This document shows positions 7,664-15,122 of a DNA stretch of 19,319 nt, piece after piece. The translations under genes and the position numbers were made by a program. Source of the DNA: Candidatus Jordarchaeum madagascarense (lineage in GTDB: Archaea > Asgardarchaeota > Jordiarchaeia > Jordiarchaeales > Jordiarchaeaceae). The stretch covers positions 1 to 19,319 of the forward strand of contig DXJA01000233.1 of assembly GCA_019056875.1 (NCBI GenBank), written 5' to 3'. The notes beneath the pieces are model-generated. The model was given only the letters and a program-made list of their open reading frames with translations, was not told the origin of the DNA and did no database searches. The stretch's first letter is position 1. Every line of letters begins with the position of its first letter.

Positions 7664-8143
7664 CTAGACACTTTGTTGTTCTACCCGCCAAACCCCGTCG
7701 TCGTCTATGCGGACTGTACAGGGCACTGGAGACCCTCTATCGCTGCCGTCTGCGTTTTTGCGTTTAAAGAAGAATTTTCTCTGATTGGGAAACTCAGCTT
7801 TCGCCTCTTTTTGGAATTCGTAGTAGACTCCGTAGTCCTCGATGTAGTGTCTTCCAGTGTTCCACCAAAAGCTTGCGGTTGAACCTTTTATGTCAACTTT
7901 TTCCTGTAGGTAGAGGGATAGTGTTTTTGCCCATCCTTTGTAGTCTCCCTTTTGGAGGAGTTCATAGGCCTTTATAGCCATTTCCTTGGGGTCGCCTTTA
8001 GCTTCGGGCGTCTTTGATTTAATTCTCGCGTCAGAGATCTTTTTCGCAGCCTTCCCAGCAGCTTTCTCAGTTGCTTTTCTTGCTGCGGTAGTAGCGGTTC
8101 GCTTTCCAGCCTCTTCGGCTTTTTTCTTTAATTTGTCAAACAA
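7664..8143 (-). CDS. Hypothetical protein: Lys/Ala-rich N-terminus and a possible NTF2-like C-terminal domain
   Basis: 159 residues. Residues 1-45 are a Lys/Ala-rich helix (KKKAEEAGKRTATTAARKA and similar) without a signal peptide or membrane span, possibly a nucleic-acid- or membrane-contacting tail. The remainder begins with a helix (MAIKAYELLQKGDYKGWAKTL) and ends with charged beta strands (VPCTVRIDDDGVWRVEQQ). This outline recalls NTF2/SnoaL-like folds but is not a firm assignment. The start is TTG 8143, supported by GGAGGT six bases upstream. It is divergent from the first acyl-CoA synthetase gene and convergent with trpY. Function unknown. Confidence 0.65.
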   Translation of the reverse strand: MFDKLKKKAEEAGKRTATTAARKATEKAAGKAAKKISDARIKSKTPEAKGDPKEMAIKAYELLQKGDYKGWAKTLSLYLQEKVDIKGSTASFWWNTGRHYIEDYGVYYEFQKEAKAEFPNQRKFFFKRKNADGSDRGSPVPCTVRIDDDGVWRVEQQSV

Positions 8144-8236
8144 GAGTTTACCTCCAATATATGTATATTAGTATAAGTATGTTGCCAAATAAATATTTTA
8201 CTGGCCCACTCATTTTAAACGAAAAAGTTCCCCAAA

Positions 8237-8279
8237 CTTATTTATACAGGAGCTAGTAACTTCGGGTTTGGAGATAACT
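8237..8279 (+). promoter_or_regulatory. Promoter and SD of the first acyl-CoA synthetase gene
   Basis: CTTATTTATA (8237-8246) is a good box A, predicting transcription start near 8269. GGAG at 8270-8273 is six bases before ATG 8280. This arrangement makes ATG 8280 preferable to the in-frame TTG at 8268. Confidence 0.5.
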
Positions 8280-9740
8280 ATGGATAGACAAGAAAGCGAT
8301 TTTGATGCTCTATTCAAACCAAAAAACGTTGCAGTGGTCGGTGCCTCCAATACATTTGGAAAGATTGGTGGCGCTACCCTCGCTGCGATTCTTTCCGGAG
8401 AATACAGGGGTGAAATCTACCCCGTGAATCCAAACGAGAATGAGGTTTTAGGATTAAAAACTTGTCCAAATATTACATCAATCCCGGGTGACATTGATTT
8501 GGTGGTTATAACCGTGCCGGCTGCTACGGCTCTTGAGGTTTTAAAGGAGTGCGAAAAGAAAGGAGTTAAAGCCTGCATCATGATAACTGCGGGTTTCAAG
8601 GAGGTGGGAGGGGAAGGAGAGAAAATGCAGAATGAGATTTCCGAGATAGGTCGAAGAAGCGGAATAAAAATTGTGGGTCCTAACTGTATGGGCGTTTATA
8701 GTGCTTCTAGCAATCTCATTGCCATAATGAGCCCGGTGAATCCTAATAAGGGAAACATAGCCATGGTTTCTCAGTCCGGAACCCTCGGTATGGTACTTAT
8801 GGATACTATCTCTAAGACTGGTGCCGGTTTCACAAAGTTTGTTAGCAGTGGAAATGAAGCGGTTTTAAAATTAGAGGACTACTTAGAGTATTATAGAGAG
8901 GATCCTGAAGCAGAGGTGGTTGTTGCTTTTATTGAAGGGGTTCGTGAAGGTAAAAGATTCGTTAAGATAGCAAGGGAGCTAACCAAGAGGAAACCATTAA
9001 TAGCTATTAAAGCGGGCAAAACAAAGGCAGGTGGAGAAGCTGCTCATTCCCACACCAGTTCCATTGCAGGTTCAATCCAAGTTTTTCGTTCAGTGGCGAA
9101 ACAGACAGGAATTACATTAGCAGAAAATAGTGATGAACTGGTGGATTACGCCACCGCATTCTCCAAGAGCCCTCTACCCAAAGGAAGAAGAGTGGGAATC
9201 CTAAGCGGGGCGGGGGGATGGGCAGTACTCTCAGCCGATGCTTGCGAGGAACACGGCTTGAAAGTGCCAGAGTTACCAGCGGATGTGGTGAATAGGATTA
9301 ATGAGTTGGCACCCAGTTACTGGAGTCACAGGAACCCAATCGACCTTGTTTCTAGCTTAGACATAAACCTCTTCAAATTTTGCGGCGAAATTCTCTTTGA
9401 AGAGAATGTTGTTGATGCACTGCTATACGCGTACATAGCCTACGACTTTTCAAGTTCATTTGACTCTCTTGCCAAGATTTCAAGTTTTAGCGAAGAAGAA
9501 ATTGATATGTTTAAAAAAGGATCAAGATGGTTTATGGAAAACCTAGCGGAAAGCGCATCAAGCATAAATGAGAAGTATGGAAAACCCGTTTTCTTCGTCA
9601 CCAGAGACAGTGAAGTATACAACGTTCTTAGAAGTAGCAGAGTTCCAGTTTTTGGAAGCCCTATCAGGGCAGTAAAATGCATCGCAAAAATGGTTGAGTA
9701 TCGGGAATACTTAGAGAGGAACATGAAAGCGGAAAAATAA
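8280..9740 (+). CDS. NDP-forming acyl-CoA synthetase, alpha subunit (copy 1)
   Basis: 486 residues. Alpha subunits of the archaeal ADP-forming acyl-CoA synthetases work with an ATP-grasp beta subunit, converting acyl-CoA, ADP and phosphate to acid, CoA and ATP. The N-terminal CoA-binding Rossmann domain reads LFKPKNVAVVGASNTFGKIGG and VGPNCMGVYS. The succinyl-CoA-ligase-like part has SQSGTLGMVLMD and SSGNEAVLKLEDYLEYY. The phosphorylated His should be H258 in AAHSHTSSIAG. There is no C-terminal ATP-grasp module and no beta gene in the window. It shares many motifs with the next gene, a tandem duplication, but each copy has its own promoter. Substrate unknown. Confidence 0.85.
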   Translation: MDRQESDFDALFKPKNVAVVGASNTFGKIGGATLAAILSGEYRGEIYPVNPNENEVLGLKTCPNITSIPGDIDLVVITVPAATALEVLKECEKKGVKACIMITAGFKEVGGEGEKMQNEISEIGRRSGIKIVGPNCMGVYSASSNLIAIMSPVNPNKGNIAMVSQSGTLGMVLMDTISKTGAGFTKFVSSGNEAVLKLEDYLEYYREDPEAEVVVAFIEGVREGKRFVKIARELTKRKPLIAIKAGKTKAGGEAAHSHTSSIAGSIQVFRSVAKQTGITLAENSDELVDYATAFSKSPLPKGRRVGILSGAGGWAVLSADACEEHGLKVPELPADVVNRINELAPSYWSHRNPIDLVSSLDINLFKFCGEILFEENVVDALLYAYIAYDFSSSFDSLAKISSFSEEEIDMFKKGSRWFMENLAESASSINEKYGKPVFFVTRDSEVYNVLRSSRVPVFGSPIRAVKCIAKMVEYREYLERNMKAEK

Positions 9741-9810
9741 ATAAATCATTTCAAGTAGTGTTTCTGTGGGTTTCCGCTTCGTATTATTTAGTTTTAATTT
9801 TGAGAAAAAA

Positions 9811-9852
9811 TATTTATAACGTGGTTATATACGCTCCCTTGTGGTGCCACCT
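9811..9852 (+). promoter_or_regulatory. Promoter and SD of the second acyl-CoA synthetase gene
   Basis: TATTTATA (9811-9818) is a box A predicting transcription start near 9841. GGTG (9843-9846) is six bases before ATG 9853. The in-frame GTG codons at 9841 and 9844 would sit at or inside the leader start, so ATG 9853 is preferred. It also lines up with the start of the paralogue upstream. Confidence 0.5.
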
Positions 9853-11298
9853 ATGAACAGCGACTATGATTTAAAACCGCTCTTTGAACCCAGAACCGTT
9901 GCAGTGATCGGAGCAACAGACGTTCCACGCAAAATTGGAAACGCTGTTATTTCCAATCTGATTTTCGGCGGATTCAAGGGCGAAGTTTTTCCCGTAAATC
10001 CCAGCATGGAAAAAGTCCACGGAAAACAAACCTACCCAAAAATCACCGATGTACCCAAGGAAGTGGACCTCGCCGTCATCGTCGTCCCAGCAAAATACGT
10101 ACCCCAAGTATTTCGGGATTGTGCCGAAAAGAAAGTAAAGGCATGCATAATAATAACCGCAGGCTTCAGCGAAGTGGATGAACAAGGCAAACAAATGCAG
10201 GAAGAAATCGCCAAAATAGCAGAAGAAAACAAGATAGCAACAGTAGGCCCCAACTGTATGGGGCATATCAATAATTCTTTGAGTTTGAATACTTTGATGG
10301 CTACTAGTTTTCCGCCTGGTGGGAATATTAGTATGGTGAGTCAGAGTGGTACTGTGGGTTTGGTACTTATGGGGGAGATGGCTAGGATGGGGGGAGGAAT
10401 TTCCAAATTTATTAGTAGTGGAAATGAAGCGGTTTTGAGGCTAGAAGATTTTCTGGAATATTTTGCTTATGATACGGATACGAAGGTTGTTGCCGCTTTT
10501 GTAGAGGGTGTGCGTAATGCTGAAAAGTTTTTGAGGGTTACGAAGGAGTTGACCAAGAGGAAGCCTTTCATAGTTATTAAGGCAGGCAGAACCAGTGCGG
10601 GCGCTAATGCTGCCCATTCGCACACGGCCTCCATTGCAGGAGCCACCCAGATTTTTAACGCGGTAGCAAAGCAGAACAACATTATTACTTGCGAGGGCAC
10701 AGAAGACCTTATTGATTATACGGTGGCTTTTTCCATGGGGGTTTTACCTCAGGGGAGAAGAGTGGGTATTATTACGCCGGGTGGAGGTTGGGGAGTTTTG
10801 GCTGCTGATGCTTGTGAGGAGTTTGGACTTGAGGTGCCCAAGTTATCGCAGAGTATTATTGATAAAATAAGTGAAAGGGCTCCTCCTTATTGGAGTCATG
10901 GCAATCCCATAGATCTTGCGGCTACGCGTAACGTGGATACGCTGGCCTGGAGTGGAGATGTTCTGTTTGAGAATAATGCTGTTGACTCGTTGATTATTCA
11001 ATTTTTTGCAGGAGACCTCTCAGTCATGGTTAAAAACTGGAGAGATAGGGGAAATCTGAGTGAAGAGTATCTTAACATGATGGAACAGATTTATAGACAG
11101 ATAATGGAAAAAATCGCCATTGACTCAGGTAAACTCGTGGAGAAATATAAGCGACCAGTTTTTGGAATTACAAGAGACACAGAGTTTACCCAGATGCTTG
11201 TGAGTCGAGGGGTCCCAGCATATGCGGATCCGAGGAAAGTAGCCAAATCTCTCATTAAAATGCTCGAGTACAAAGAACACCGAGATAAGGAGAAATAA
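9853..11298 (+). CDS. NDP-forming acyl-CoA synthetase, alpha subunit (copy 2)
   Basis: 481 residues, collinear with the preceding gene: LFEPRTVAVIGATDVPRKIGN (CoA-binding), VGPNCMGHIN, SQSGTVGLVLMG, SSGNEAVLRLEDFLEYF, and the expected phospho-His H257 in AAHSHTASIAG. The ATP-grasp partner is again missing. Codon use is striking: for 80 codons at 10021-10260 third positions are 37 A, 27 C, 10 G, 6 T; for the next 80 (10261-10500) they are 9 A, 3 C, 26 G, 42 T. The protein is conserved across the switch, so the change is synonymous (for example Leu CTC before, TTG after; Ser AGC before, AGT after). G/T-rich use continues, with breaks, to about 11000. A 20-base stretch at 10417-10436 is identical to 8847-8866 in copy 1. 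Confidence 0.85.
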   Translation: MNSDYDLKPLFEPRTVAVIGATDVPRKIGNAVISNLIFGGFKGEVFPVNPSMEKVHGKQTYPKITDVPKEVDLAVIVVPAKYVPQVFRDCAEKKVKACIIITAGFSEVDEQGKQMQEEIAKIAEENKIATVGPNCMGHINNSLSLNTLMATSFPPGGNISMVSQSGTVGLVLMGEMARMGGGISKFISSGNEAVLRLEDFLEYFAYDTDTKVVAAFVEGVRNAEKFLRVTKELTKRKPFIVIKAGRTSAGANAAHSHTASIAGATQIFNAVAKQNNIITCEGTEDLIDYTVAFSMGVLPQGRRVGIITPGGGWGVLAADACEEFGLEVPKLSQSIIDKISERAPPYWSHGNPIDLAATRNVDTLAWSGDVLFENNAVDSLIIQFFAGDLSVMVKNWRDRGNLSEEYLNMMEQIYRQIMEKIAIDSGKLVEKYKRPVFGITRDTEFTQMLVSRGVPAYADPRKVAKSLIKMLEYKEHRDKEK

Positions 11299-11341
11299 GG
11301 AAATTTTACGAGTTTCTCAGATTAGACTGCCTTTCAAATAT

Positions 11342-11378
11342 TTTTGGGTTTTTAACCGTACCCAAAATGTTTTATAAA
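11342..11378 (+). promoter_or_regulatory. Inverted repeat abutting a box A upstream of the 269-residue protein gene
   Basis: TTTTGGGT (11342-11349) and ACCCAAAA (11360-11367) are perfect 8-base arms around a 10-base loop, ending three bases before TTTATAAA (11371-11378), the likely box A of the next gene. It could be an operator at the TFB-binding side or the 3' hairpin of the preceding gene. Confidence 0.4.
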
Positions 11379-11432
11379 TTCGTTTTGTTCTAATATTACC
11401 AAAGACTATTAATTTTTGGTTGGTGAAAAATA

Positions 11433-12242
11433 TTGTCAAGCACAAAGTTTACTATTGATTATTGGGCATCGTCGCTTCATGGAGAAGAGGTTGGTATTCG
11501 GCAGAGAGAGGTTCTTATGAGCCAGAGCCGCCAGTTTACGCAGGACATGGATCTTTTCGGAGAAATGGCTAAAGAGAAAGATAAATTTGGTGTAATAGGG
11601 TACAGGAAATCGATTTGGGACGAAGACGAACTGAAGAGTGGCGGTCACAGTATTTTTAATCGGAGGCTTGTCATAAAGGCTTTTAAGCAGTCTGAAGCGG
11701 GAAATATTTCTTGGTGGGGAAGTATCGAGGAGATGGTTGGCAAATCGATCGCGAAATCCTTTGGTACAGGTGAACCCCTTCCAGTATTTGCTATAATCTT
11801 GGATGTTGATAAACTCATTCACACCGTGGAGAAGGTTTATCGAGGAAAACTTAGAACTGACACCTATGCACTCAGTATCTACAATGAGGAGAGCGGAACC
11901 GTTGATGCTTACAAAATTATTGGAGAACGTGTATCTCTGGGAGCGGATTACAAGATTTTTAACGCAGAAAAGAACAAGCAAGTAGTGACTTTCGATAGCA
12001 AAATAGCCAATGTTGGCGGGAAGTGCAATATCAATATAAAAGAGCCGGCTCTAGCCGAGAATGATGTCTTTATTAGAACTCTTGTACTGTTTGCATCCAC
12101 TCTAAAGTTTCAGAGCGATATTGAAAAACGCATTACAAACACCTTGAGTGAGATGGAGAAAGGAAAGCTGAAGATTAAACCGGACTACGAAGAGCTTGGA
12201 TTAATGAGAAACCCTAGGTACCTTAAAACCACAATTGCTTAA
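11433..12242 (+). CDS. Unrecognised 269-residue protein
   Basis: I do not recognise this family. It starts with TTG, supported by GGTGA six bases upstream and a box A at 11371-11378. There is no signal peptide or membrane span. The middle region includes NISWWGSIEEMVGKSIAKSF, and the region about 140-235 is rich in short beta strands (TYALSIYNEESG, YKIIGERVSLGADYKIFNA, VVTFDSKIANVGGKCNI). This recalls LURP-one/tubby-like barrels, only as an impression. The C-terminal third is helical and Lys-rich. It is followed by T6 (12255-12260), so it is probably monocistronic. It lies between acyl-CoA synthetase genes and small amino-acid-sensing domains, which gives no firm clue. Confidence 0.7.
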   Translation: MSSTKFTIDYWASSLHGEEVGIRQREVLMSQSRQFTQDMDLFGEMAKEKDKFGVIGYRKSIWDEDELKSGGHSIFNRRLVIKAFKQSEAGNISWWGSIEEMVGKSIAKSFGTGEPLPVFAIILDVDKLIHTVEKVYRGKLRTDTYALSIYNEESGTVDAYKIIGERVSLGADYKIFNAEKNKQVVTFDSKIANVGGKCNINIKEPALAENDVFIRTLVLFASTLKFQSDIEKRITNTLSEMEKGKLKIKPDYEELGLMRNPRYLKTTIA

Positions 12243-12254
12243 TAATTTACATCC

Positions 12255-12260
12255 TTTTTT
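12255..12260 (+). terminator. T6 run after the 269-residue protein gene
   Basis: Six T within a pyrimidine-rich stretch 13 bases past the stop codon, followed by another T-rich stretch. This is a plausible archaeal oligo-T terminator. Confidence 0.35.
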
Positions 12261-12329
12261 TAATTTCTTTAGAAATACATATTAAATTAAATTCTGTTAT
12301 GAAACATATCAATTCTTGAGGAGATGGAG

Positions 12330-12584
12330 ATGTACGTTCTTTTGCTGGAAATAGATGTTATACCCGGAACCGAGGATGCTGTTTTTGAGAAGATTCACGC
12401 TGCACCAGAAGTAAAAGAATCTCATCTGGTAACAGGAACTCATGATATAATAGCCATTATAGCTGCTGACAGTCTGAAAAGAATTTTTGACATTGTCATG
12501 AATATAAGAAAACTCAGAGAAATAGTGAGAACCAAAACTCTGCCCGTGGTTAAAGTTTGGAAATCAGCTTTGATAGATGTTTGA
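12330..12584 (+). CDS. Stand-alone Lrp/AsnC ligand-binding (RAM) domain protein 1
   Basis: 84 residues with the beta-alpha-beta-beta-alpha-beta pattern of the C-terminal Lrp/AsnC domain: MYVLLLEIDVIPGTEDAVFE, then VKESHLVTGTHDIIAII and KTLPVVKVW. No DNA-binding helix-turn-helix is attached. Such domains bind amino acids, oligomerise, and can pair with full-length Lrp proteins. Start choice: GAGGAG (12318-12323) touches ATG 12324 but is six bases before ATG 12330. It is followed 15 bases later by a second copy and faces the glutamate synthase operon, which suggests nitrogen or amino-acid sensing by inference. Confidence 0.75.
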   Translation: MYVLLLEIDVIPGTEDAVFEKIHAAPEVKESHLVTGTHDIIAIIAADSLKRIFDIVMNIRKLREIVRTKTLPVVKVWKSALIDV

Positions 12585-12599
12585 GGGTGATGAGGAGAG

Positions 12600-12851
12600 A
12601 TGATAGCGTTTATGATTTTTGACATAAGGCCGGGAGCCGAAGAAGAGGTTCTAAAAGCGTTGGAGAGCGATGAGGCGGTAAGAGACATTTACGTAATTGC
12701 TGGAGAGCATGACTTGGTAACAATCGTGAGCCTTCCAGAGTATAACGCAATATACGAATGGCTCGTGAAGACCCGTCAATTGCCAAAAGTAACGCATATT
12801 AAATGCTACTTGTGCATGGGTAGTCTTTCTCCCAGAAAAACTCAAAAATAA
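12600..12851 (+). CDS. Stand-alone Lrp/AsnC ligand-binding (RAM) domain protein 2
   Basis: 83 residues with the same fold as its neighbour: MIAFMIFDIRPGAEEEVLKAL, then VRDIYVIAGEHDLVTIVSL and the strand VTHIKCYLCMGS, ending in a short basic tail. It lacks an HTH. The pair is surely co-transcribed and may form a hetero-oligomer, as the two have diverged. The start ATG 12600 has both AGGGTGA (ending 12590) and a closer GAGGAG upstream. Confidence 0.75.
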   Translation: MIAFMIFDIRPGAEEEVLKALESDEAVRDIYVIAGEHDLVTIVSLPEYNAIYEWLVKTRQLPKVTHIKCYLCMGSLSPRKTQK

Positions 12852-12900
12852 AAAATGTCCTCCTAATTCTCTTTTTATTTTATTCTAGAGATTTACTCTA
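12852..12900. terminator. Convergent terminator region with hairpin CTAGAG-ATTTA-CTCTAG
   Basis: Plus-strand T-rich run (about 12872-12883) ends the RAM gene pair. A perfect hairpin of 6-base arms and a 5-base loop (12884-12900) overlaps the stop codon of the last glutamate synthase gene on the minus strand. Confidence 0.45.
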
Positions 12901-13627
12901 GGACGTAGAGTTTCCCGAATGGGCGGTGACTTTTGCAATAAATTTTAGTAAACTCTGAACTGTTTAAATTCTCGTTAACTTGGAAATATGAGGAATATTC
13001 TGAAATTAGTTCTCTTAGAATCTTTAGGTCTTCTTCGTTGGGAACATCTAATTCGGCGCCAATCCCTAAAGTGTTTTGTGAAACTTTACCTCTCACGAAT
13101 ATTGATCCACCATGAATACCTGTTGCGGTGAAATTTCCCACAGGGTATTCTTCATTGTTACGGTTTAAAATCACTATTACTCCCCCGGCCATGTACTCAC
13201 CTAGAAAATCTCCAGCTTTGCCGCCGACCACTATGCTTGGAAAGCGATCCATATAAGCTTTCATATGGATGCCTGATCTGTAGCCCACGTCGCCTTTAAT
13301 GAAAATTTTTCCTCCCCTCATGGAATAACCCACTACGTCTCTTGCATCTCCGTGGATAACCACCAGTCCCGCGTTCATAGTGTTTCCTACACCGTCTTCA
13401 GCGTTCCCATAGACGAATATAGAAGCTCCGTTCATAAAGGCGGCCAAGTCGTTTCCCGGAACACCGTGTAATCTAATTGTTGCTTTGTTGTTTCCTAGTC
13501 CTGTTCCTATATATCGGTGACCATTAACATTCACTATATCAATCTCTTTAACTTCTCCTTTCGCTATAAGCTCTTTTAATCTCTTGTTTAACTCTCTGTA
13601 GTTAAGGTTTTTAGCGTCTATCTGCAT
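12893..13627 (-). CDS. Glutamate synthase GXGXG domain subunit (archaeal split type)
   Basis: 244 residues of repeated right-handed beta-helix, as in the C-terminal domain of the glutamate synthase alpha subunit: GNDLAAFMNGASIFVYGNA, GVGNTMNAGLVVIHGDA, VVGYSMRGGKIFIKGDVG, with repeated G-x-x-x-G units. In full-length enzymes this domain is structural, beside the FMN domain. Start choice: GGGTGA inside the upstream gene's end is five bases before ATG 13627, one base past the upstream stop; the GTG at 13636 lies within that SD. It is the last gene of the operon. The C-terminus (YCKSHRPFGKLYVLE) is Cys/Lys-containing. Confidence 0.9.
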   Translation of the reverse strand: MQIDAKNLNYRELNKRLKELIAKGEVKEIDIVNVNGHRYIGTGLGNNKATIRLHGVPGNDLAAFMNGASIFVYGNAEDGVGNTMNAGLVVIHGDARDVVGYSMRGGKIFIKGDVGYRSGIHMKAYMDRFPSIVVGGKAGDFLGEYMAGGVIVILNRNNEEYPVGNFTATGIHGGSIFVRGKVSQNTLGIGAELDVPNEEDLKILRELISEYSSYFQVNENLNSSEFTKIYCKSHRPFGKLYVLE

Positions 13628-13628
13628 C

Positions 13629-15122
13629 CTATTCACCCGCCGCCTTAATATCCAATATTTCCAGAGTTTTTTGATCTATTCCGACTCCTCGTAAACGCTC
13701 CCGGTTATAGCGAAGACTTTCAACCGCGTTCATTCCCAAAGCACCAAGCACTTCCTTTAGCTCCGTGGTCCAAGCACTAATCAAGTTATAAACTCTTCTG
13801 GAGGCGACTTCTGGGTCAAGCCTTCTGGCCAAATCGGGTCTTGTGGTACATATTCCCCAGGCGCAAGTTCCTCGGTAACACTGTTGGCATACTGTGCACC
13901 CCATAGCTATTAGAGCCGGGGTAACCATGGCCGCAGCATCAGCTCCAAGAGCTATGGCCTTGGCAACATCTGCAGCAGATCTAATGCTGCCACTAGCTAT
14001 AAGCGAAACCTCGTTTCTTATCCCTTCATCACGCAATCTTTTATCTACACTAGCGAGGGCGACTTCTATAGGTATTCCCAAATGGTTTCTAATTATCTTT
14101 GGAGCCGCCCCAGTTCCCCCCCTAAAACCGTCGATTGTTATTGCATCTGCCCCCGCCCGGGCAATCCCACTAGCAATTGCTGCACTATTGTGAACCGCTG
14201 CTATCTTAACGAAAATCGGCTTCATGTAATCAGTTTCTTCCTTTAGAGCATAGATCAACTGAGACAAATCCTCAATCGAATAAATATCATGATGTGGAGC
14301 TGGGGACAGCGCGTCTGTGTGTACCGGTATCATTCTAGTTTCTGCGATGTCTTCAGAGACCTTTTCCCCCGGTAAATGTCCACCTATTCCCGGCTTAGCA
14401 CCCTGCCCAATTTTGATTTCTACTGCACTACCAACCTCCAAGTATTTGGAATGAACCCCGAAACGCCCCGAAGCTACCTGTACAATTATATGGTCCCCAA
14501 ACTCGTAGAGCTCAGGATGTAATCCACCTTCACCAGACCCCATTAGAGTCCCAGCTTTACTTGCCGCCATAGCTAAGGCTTTGTGTGCTCTTAGATTAAT
14601 AGCGCCATAAGAAATGTGACCAATAATTATAGGAGTTTCAATCATAATGTTAGGCGTTATTTCAGTTTCTAAACTAAAATCGTCACCAATTATTAATTGC
14701 TTGGGTTTTTTACCAAGGTAAGTACAGACCTCTATTGGCTCCCTCAAAGGATCGATAGAGGGGTTAGTTACCTGGCATGCATCAATAACAATTCTGTCGA
14801 ACAAACAGGGATAATAAAGATCATTTCCGCAACCAGTAATCAATACCCCACCGGTTTCCGCTTGTCTTATTATGTCCAGTCTTATTTCGGGAGTCCAAGT
14901 GGGATGGGGAGAAAAAGTGATTTCGTTTCTCTTAATAGTTATTGCACCTTGAGGACATTTACTTGCACATCTTAGGCATGCAACACATTTTTGATCTTGG
15001 GCAACTATTCTATCTTCTTTCTCATTGTAGGATAACACTTCAAAAGAGCAGTTTACGGTACACCTCTTGCACACTTCACACCGGTCGTTATCAATTACCA
15101 CACTAAACTGAGGGGGAAACAT
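13629..15122 (-). CDS. gltB: Glutamate synthase FMN-binding subunit with N-terminal 2[4Fe-4S] ferredoxin domain (archaeal type)
   Basis: 497 residues. It makes glutamate from 2-oxoglutarate and ammonia supplied by the amidotransferase subunit. An N-terminal ferredoxin domain has two CxxCxxCxxxC motifs (C15, C18, C21, C25 and C46, C49, C52, C56-P). The TIM-barrel synthase domain has KIGQGAKPGIGGHLPGEKV, PAPHHDIYSIEDL, DGFRGGTGAAP and ALGADAAAM. A Cys cluster near residues 405-424 (CTVCQQC...C...C) probably holds a 3Fe-4S centre. The gene overlaps the preceding amidotransferase gene by one base (TAATG), with AGGTGA four bases upstream of ATG. The ferredoxin domain is the natural entry point for electrons, since no NAD(P)H subunit is present in this operon. 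Confidence 0.95.
   Translation of the reverse strand: MFPPQFSVVIDNDRCEVCKRCTVNCSFEVLSYNEKEDRIVAQDQKCVACLRCASKCPQGAITIKRNEITFSPHPTWTPEIRLDIIRQAETGGVLITGCGNDLYYPCLFDRIVIDACQVTNPSIDPLREPIEVCTYLGKKPKQLIIGDDFSLETEITPNIMIETPIIIGHISYGAINLRAHKALAMAASKAGTLMGSGEGGLHPELYEFGDHIIVQVASGRFGVHSKYLEVGSAVEIKIGQGAKPGIGGHLPGEKVSEDIAETRMIPVHTDALSPAPHHDIYSIEDLSQLIYALKEETDYMKPIFVKIAAVHNSAAIASGIARAGADAITIDGFRGGTGAAPKIIRNHLGIPIEVALASVDKRLRDEGIRNEVSLIASGSIRSAADVAKAIALGADAAAMVTPALIAMGCTVCQQCYRGTCAWGICTTRPDLARRLDPEVASRRVYNLISAWTTELKEVLGALGMNAVESLRYNRERLRGVGIDQKTLEILDIKAAGE

Noticed and set aside
7715..7720. Single TGTACA hexamers at 7715, 14479, 15802 and 17760
   Set aside because: Three lie inside coding regions and one in a spacer, none paired. 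About five are expected by chance in a window of this size. Only the pair at 6864-6879 is meaningful.
8280..11298. Assembly duplication as the source of the two acyl-CoA synthetase copies
   Set aside because: The proteins differ throughout, have different promoters and very different codon use; these are real paralogues.
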